Assembly (NCBI GenBank): GCA_963831235.1
Contig: CAWHPS010000033.1
Span: 186,001-250,000 of the forward strand
Direction of reading: 5' to 3'
From: CAWHPS01 sp963831235
GTDB taxonomy: Bacteria; Fibrobacterota; OXYB2-FULL-49-7; JAEUSG01
DNA: 64,000 bases
Under the pieces are notes generated by a model that ran no database searches, was not told the origin of the DNA, and was given only the letters and a program-made list of their open reading frames with translations. The translations under genes and the position numbers were made by a program. Shown piece after piece: positions 63,402-64,000 of the stretch. Within the stretch, counting starts at the first letter, position 1, and every line of letters begins with the position of its first letter.

Positions 63402-64000
63402 TCACCACCGGTTCATCTTGTTGTGCCACTTTCACGGATCTTTCAGACCAATGCTGGAGGGTTTTAGATACAATATCTGTCATTTTAGAACCCGGTTGTT
63501 CCAGTACATATTGCCGATAAACTGTTGCACCAAACTCTTCAATTTCAGCAAAGCTTGAACCCTGAAGCCGTTTGGCCAGTGTACCTGGAGCATGCCCAAG
63601 GGGTATTTTAACCCTTCGTTCGAACTTATCAAACCACTCTGTCAGTCGCGCGCGAGTTGGTCCAGGCAAATTCATGCGGATCTGAAACCGGCGCCATACT
63701 GCCCGATCCAGAAGTTCAGCGTGATTTGTTGCACCAATAACCATAACATGACTCGGTAAGCTATCAATCTGCATTAGGAGCGAACTTACGACACGTTTAA
63801 TTTCTCCTGTTTCATGAAGATCTCCACGTTCTTTTCCAAGGGTTTCAAATTCATCAAAGAAAAGCACACACTTTCTAGTTGATGCATAATCAAAGAGCCT
63901 TTTCAAACGAACAGCTGTTTCTCCAAGATAAGTACCAACAACACTCTCATAGCGTACGACAAGAAAAGGTACGATTAATGCTTCAGATATTGCTTCTGCA
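63391..64000 (-). CDS. AAA+ ATPase, IetA-like (5' end outside window)
   Basis: The frame is open to the right edge (203 codons seen). YESVVGTYLGETAVRLKRLF, Walker B VLFFDEFETLG, sensor I VIGATNHAELL and the arginine fingers in AVWRRFQIRMNLPG identify an FtsH/Vps4-class AAA+ domain; the Walker A would lie beyond 64000. The C-terminal part (RLQGSSFAEIEEFG) is the lid. Probably unfolds or senses a target for the adjacent protease. Confidence 0.85.
   Translation of the reverse strand, partial: AEAISEALIVPFLVVRYESVVGTYLGETAVRLKRLFDYASTRKCVLFFDEFETLGKERGDLHETGEIKRVVSSLLMQIDSLPSHVMVIGATNHAELLDRAVWRRFQIRMNLPGPTRARLTEWFDKFERRVKIPLGHAPGTLAKRLQGSSFAEIEEFGATVYRQYVLEQPGSKMTDIVSKTLQHWSERSVKVAQQDEPVVNDG

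Noticed and set aside
63391..63906. A short ATPase gene starting inside the window at 63906
   Set aside because: That start is a TTG inside a conserved AAA+ domain, and the frame stays open and protein-like to 64000, so the gene simply continues outside the window.

Overview
The window looks like a chromosomal segment of a Fibrobacterota-type bacterium (Fibrobacter/Chitinispirillum relatives). The evidence is three paralogues of the TIGR02147 family, which was defined as a paralogous family of Fibrobacter succinogenes, and several large secreted proteins ending in type IX secretion (T9SS)-like C-terminal domains. This placement is inferred from gene content only.

Bases 1-36342 are mostly chromosomal but rich in surface-protein genes. 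Three cassettes pair a TIGR02147 protein with an overlapping downstream lipoprotein gene (1-1956 minus strand, 7610-10359, 32343-34194), and a fourth, collapsed cassette lies at 11966-12086. Around them are a secreted metalloprotease, beta-helix and BNR-propeller proteins, a PPC-repeat lipoprotein next to a trypsin-like lipoprotein, a Fic protein, a VapBC pair, an IS91-type transposase, and a MerR-ATPase/STAS pair. A housekeeping block (23.8-31.5 kb) carries queC, queE, an acylphosphatase, apt, a GT9 glycosyltransferase, an ICMT-like methyltransferase, icd and mdh; mtnA lies at 5 kb. Several genes are decayed: a nucleotidyltransferase, a DUF4143 ATPase, a HigB-like toxin and a secreted-protein tail.

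Bases 36.4-64.0 kb are an integrative island. A degraded group II intron is followed by a displaced tRNA-Lys(CUU) 3' end with its terminator (37386-37468). Two more copies of the same tRNA 3' end (44265-44307 and 49084-49134) divide the region into tandem modules. Module A (37.5-44.3 kb) holds an AbiE toxin-antitoxin pair whose toxin gene is split by a 4.16 kb IstAB-type transposon with recognisable inverted repeats and a 6-bp target duplication. Module B (44.3-49.1 kb) holds a TOTE-type primase-helicase and an AlbA_2/ATPase protein. Module C (49.1 kb to beyond the right edge) holds the only integrase, an excisionase-like protein, a phage/plasmid-like replication operon (methyltransferase, family A polymerase, helicase, small regulators), an unknown protein, and a defence-like operon.

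The most interesting locus is that last operon, at 57974-64000 on the minus strand. An AAA+ ATPase and a subtilisin-like protease (an IetAS-like pair) are joined without gaps to a BREX-type PglZ phosphatase-like gene and a PglZ-associated protein. The second most interesting is the tandem tRNA-Lys array, in which modules A and B share terminal repeats but have no integrase of their own.
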